Below, piece after piece: positions 32,506 to 33,379 of a DNA stretch of 33,379 bases. The stretch's first letter is position 1. Each line of letters starts with the position of its first letter. Position numbers and translations under genes: made by a program. The stretch lies in the NCBI GenBank assembly GCA_905479765.1, contig CAJQNW010000001.1, positions 1-33,379 of the forward strand, given 5' to 3'. The stretch is from an uncultured Tepidamorphus sp. (GTDB taxonomy: Bacteria > Pseudomonadota > Alphaproteobacteria > Rhizobiales > Tepidamorphaceae). The notes below the pieces were generated by a model. It saw only the letters and a program-made list of their open reading frames with translations, made no database searches and was not told the DNA's origin.

Positions 32506-32521
32506 ATGCAAACGTTTGCAT
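32506..32521. promoter_or_regulatory. Operator copy 1, ATGCAAACGTTTGCAT, upstream of the ATPase gene
   Basis: A perfect 16-bp palindrome with central CG, 62 bases upstream of the ATPase start. Its inner 14 bases are identical to the copy at 28806-28819. It lies at the downstream edge of an AT-rich promoter-like stretch, a position from which a LacI-type repressor would block transcription. Its likely ligand is the LacI protein encoded at 24992-26074. Confidence 0.78.
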
Positions 32522-32551
32522 TATTTCTTCTGACATTTTTTGCGATGTCAA
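32520..32551 (-). promoter_or_regulatory. Candidate promoter of the ABC operon
   Basis: On the minus strand a consensus -35 hexamer TTGACA (32551-32546) is followed by an AT-rich stretch and AATAAT (32525-32520). The spacing of 20 bases is longer than the preferred 17, so the -10 assignment is uncertain; AGAAAT or GAAATA at 17-18 are alternatives. The -10 region abuts the operator palindrome. A 6-bp inverted repeat, TGACAT (32531-32536) with ATGTCA (32545-32550), overlaps the -35 and could bind a second regulator. Confidence 0.4.
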
Positions 32552-32954
32552 GAGATGAGTTCTGCGAGGGCTGGCAAACTGGAATTATGTCACACAGGAT
32601 GCCGATCGCCGGCGAGACTTTGTCGCCGTAAGCGCACACAGTCGGAAAAGCGGGGCAATTATTGGTTTTATAGACAAAGAGCATAACGTCGAGGAGCCTG
32701 CTGGTGCGCCGGAAGCAATTGCGGCGCATGACCTGACAAAGGCCCGCCGAAGTACAGCGGGGCGCCATGGAATGACGGTATTCGGCGCAAGCACGCACCC
32801 GCCCGGGACCGGGGTGCCGCGTGCTGGCATCCGCGAGGCGACGATGCACGTCGGCTATGGGTCGTCGCCGCGTTGGCTCGGTCGCCGGCTGGTCGGGCAG
32901 GGTGTCGGCTTCGGCCATGCTCTCGCTCGCCGGCCTGAATAGCGCACTGCGTCG

Positions 32955-33379
32955 CTACATGAGCGAGGGCAGGAACAGGCTGATCTGCGGGAACGCGACG
33001 ATCAGCCCGATCAGGATGAGGAAGGCGATCCAGAACGGGAAGACGCCTCGGAAGATGTCGTACATGGACACGTCCTTGGCGATCGTCGCGATCGCGAAGA
33101 CGTTGACCCCGATCGGCGGCGTGACGACACCGAGCTCGACCATGATGACGACGAGCACCCCGAACCAGACGGGATCGAAGCCCGCGTTCATGGCGATCGG
33201 AAAGAACAGCGGCACCGTCAGCACCAGCGCCGGCAGCGCATTCATGAACATGCCGATCAGCACGTAGAAAACCAGGATGGCGGCAATCAGCTCGTAGTTG
33301 CCGAGTTGAAAGCTGATCACCAGGTTGGCGAGCTGCTGGGTCAGGCCGCTGATCGCGATAAACCGGCTGAAGGCCGTCG
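32955..33379 (-). CDS. TRAP transporter large permease, C-terminal part (cut by window edge)
   Basis: The minus-strand frame is open from the right edge to the stop at 32955, giving 141 codons; the apparent start at 33320 is internal (a GTG within LANLVISF). The segment contains PLFFPIAMNAGFDPVWFGV and VVTPPIGVNVF, the C-terminal DctM motifs, and several hydrophobic helices. It is clearly a second, different TRAP permease, not a copy of the one at 2709-4013. Its partners would lie outside the window. Confidence 0.9.
   Translation of the reverse strand, partial: TAFSRFIAISGLTQQLANLVISFQLGNYELIAAILVFYVLIGMFMNALPALVLTVPLFFPIAMNAGFDPVWFGVLVVIMVELGVVTPPIGVNVFAIATIAKDVSMYDIFRGVFPFWIAFLILIGLIVAFPQISLFLPSLM

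Larger units (their letters stand above)
32445..32954. other. Intergenic region upstream of the ABC operon
   Basis: This 510-base gap holds the operator and promoter candidates at 32506-32551. Beyond them I see only a 6-bp inverted repeat (CGGCGA 32610-32615 with TCGCCG 32623-32628) and an AT-rich patch near 32655-32680. Frames crossing it, for example the upstream extension of the ATPase frame, have no recognisable protein character. It separates two minus-strand genes, so a terminator for the TRAP gene at the right edge is expected near 32940, but no convincing hairpin is visible. Confidence 0.5.

Noticed and set aside
32445-32918. 158-codon N-terminal extension of the ABC ATPase
   Set aside because: A strong GGAGGAAAC site precedes ATG 32444, and the extension crosses the operator and promoter; it has no domain character.
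1-33379. Mobile elements, CRISPR, tRNA or defence genes
   Set aside because: I found no transposase or integrase motifs, no regularly spaced repeats, no tRNA-like cloverleaf and no defence-family proteins.

Overview
The window is GC-rich, tightly packed bacterial DNA. Every recognisable gene encodes a solute transporter, a catabolic enzyme or a transcription factor. The density of TRAP, TTT (Tct), polyamine-type ABC and ribose-type ABC systems, the codon usage and the gene families fit an alphaproteobacterium of soil or marine type, but no marker gene is present, so this is inference. I found no rRNA, tRNA, CRISPR array, insertion sequence, phage gene or defence system. It reads as a run of four complete, independently regulated uptake-plus-catabolism cassettes, with one further transporter entering at the right edge.

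Region 1 (1-1911, minus): a membrane-anchored alpha/beta hydrolase of the Abhydrolase_9 type overlaps a second, dienelactone-hydrolase-like gene that runs off the left edge. Region 2 (about 2015-9315, plus): a possible 29-codon leader ORF, then TRAP genes dctQ-dctM-dctP, then an aromatic meta-cleavage set (type I extradiol dioxygenase, MhpA-like FAD hydroxylase, FAH-family hydrolase) and an IclR/MhpR-like regulator. The layout suggests uptake of an aromatic acid, ring hydroxylation, ring cleavage and hydrolysis of the product. Region 3 (9518-13794, minus): tctB-tctA-tctC and a class III CoA-transferase, i.e. uptake of a carboxylate and its activation to a CoA thioester, with a divergent LysR gene at 14027-14959.

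Region 4 (14991-21528): a LysR gene divergent from a six-gene operon whose last four junctions are 4-base start/stop overlaps: an amidinotransferase-fold hydrolase (DDAH/arginine-deiminase type), a potD-potB-potC-potA-like ABC importer, and a metallo-beta-lactamase-fold hydrolase. A guanidino or modified amino-acid substrate is the natural guess. Region 5 (21770-32551, minus): a ribose-type ABC importer (ATPase, two permeases, binding protein), a histidinol-dehydrogenase paralogue, a LacI regulator, an unknown 189-aa protein, a lactonase-like metallo-beta-lactamase-fold enzyme, a lambda-crystallin/L-gulonate-3-dehydrogenase-like enzyme and an SDR. The same perfect palindrome, TGCAAACGTTTGCA, lies upstream of the ATPase gene and again upstream of the binding-protein gene, which strongly suggests both are operators of the operon's own LacI protein. 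Region 6 (32955-33379, minus): the C-terminal end of another TRAP large permease.

The most promising material is region 5 (an apparently uncharacterised oxidative pathway for a polyol, sugar or sugar acid, with a readable operator pair) and region 4 (a compact guanidino-compound cassette). Substrates are inferred from family and context only; none can be read from sequence alone.
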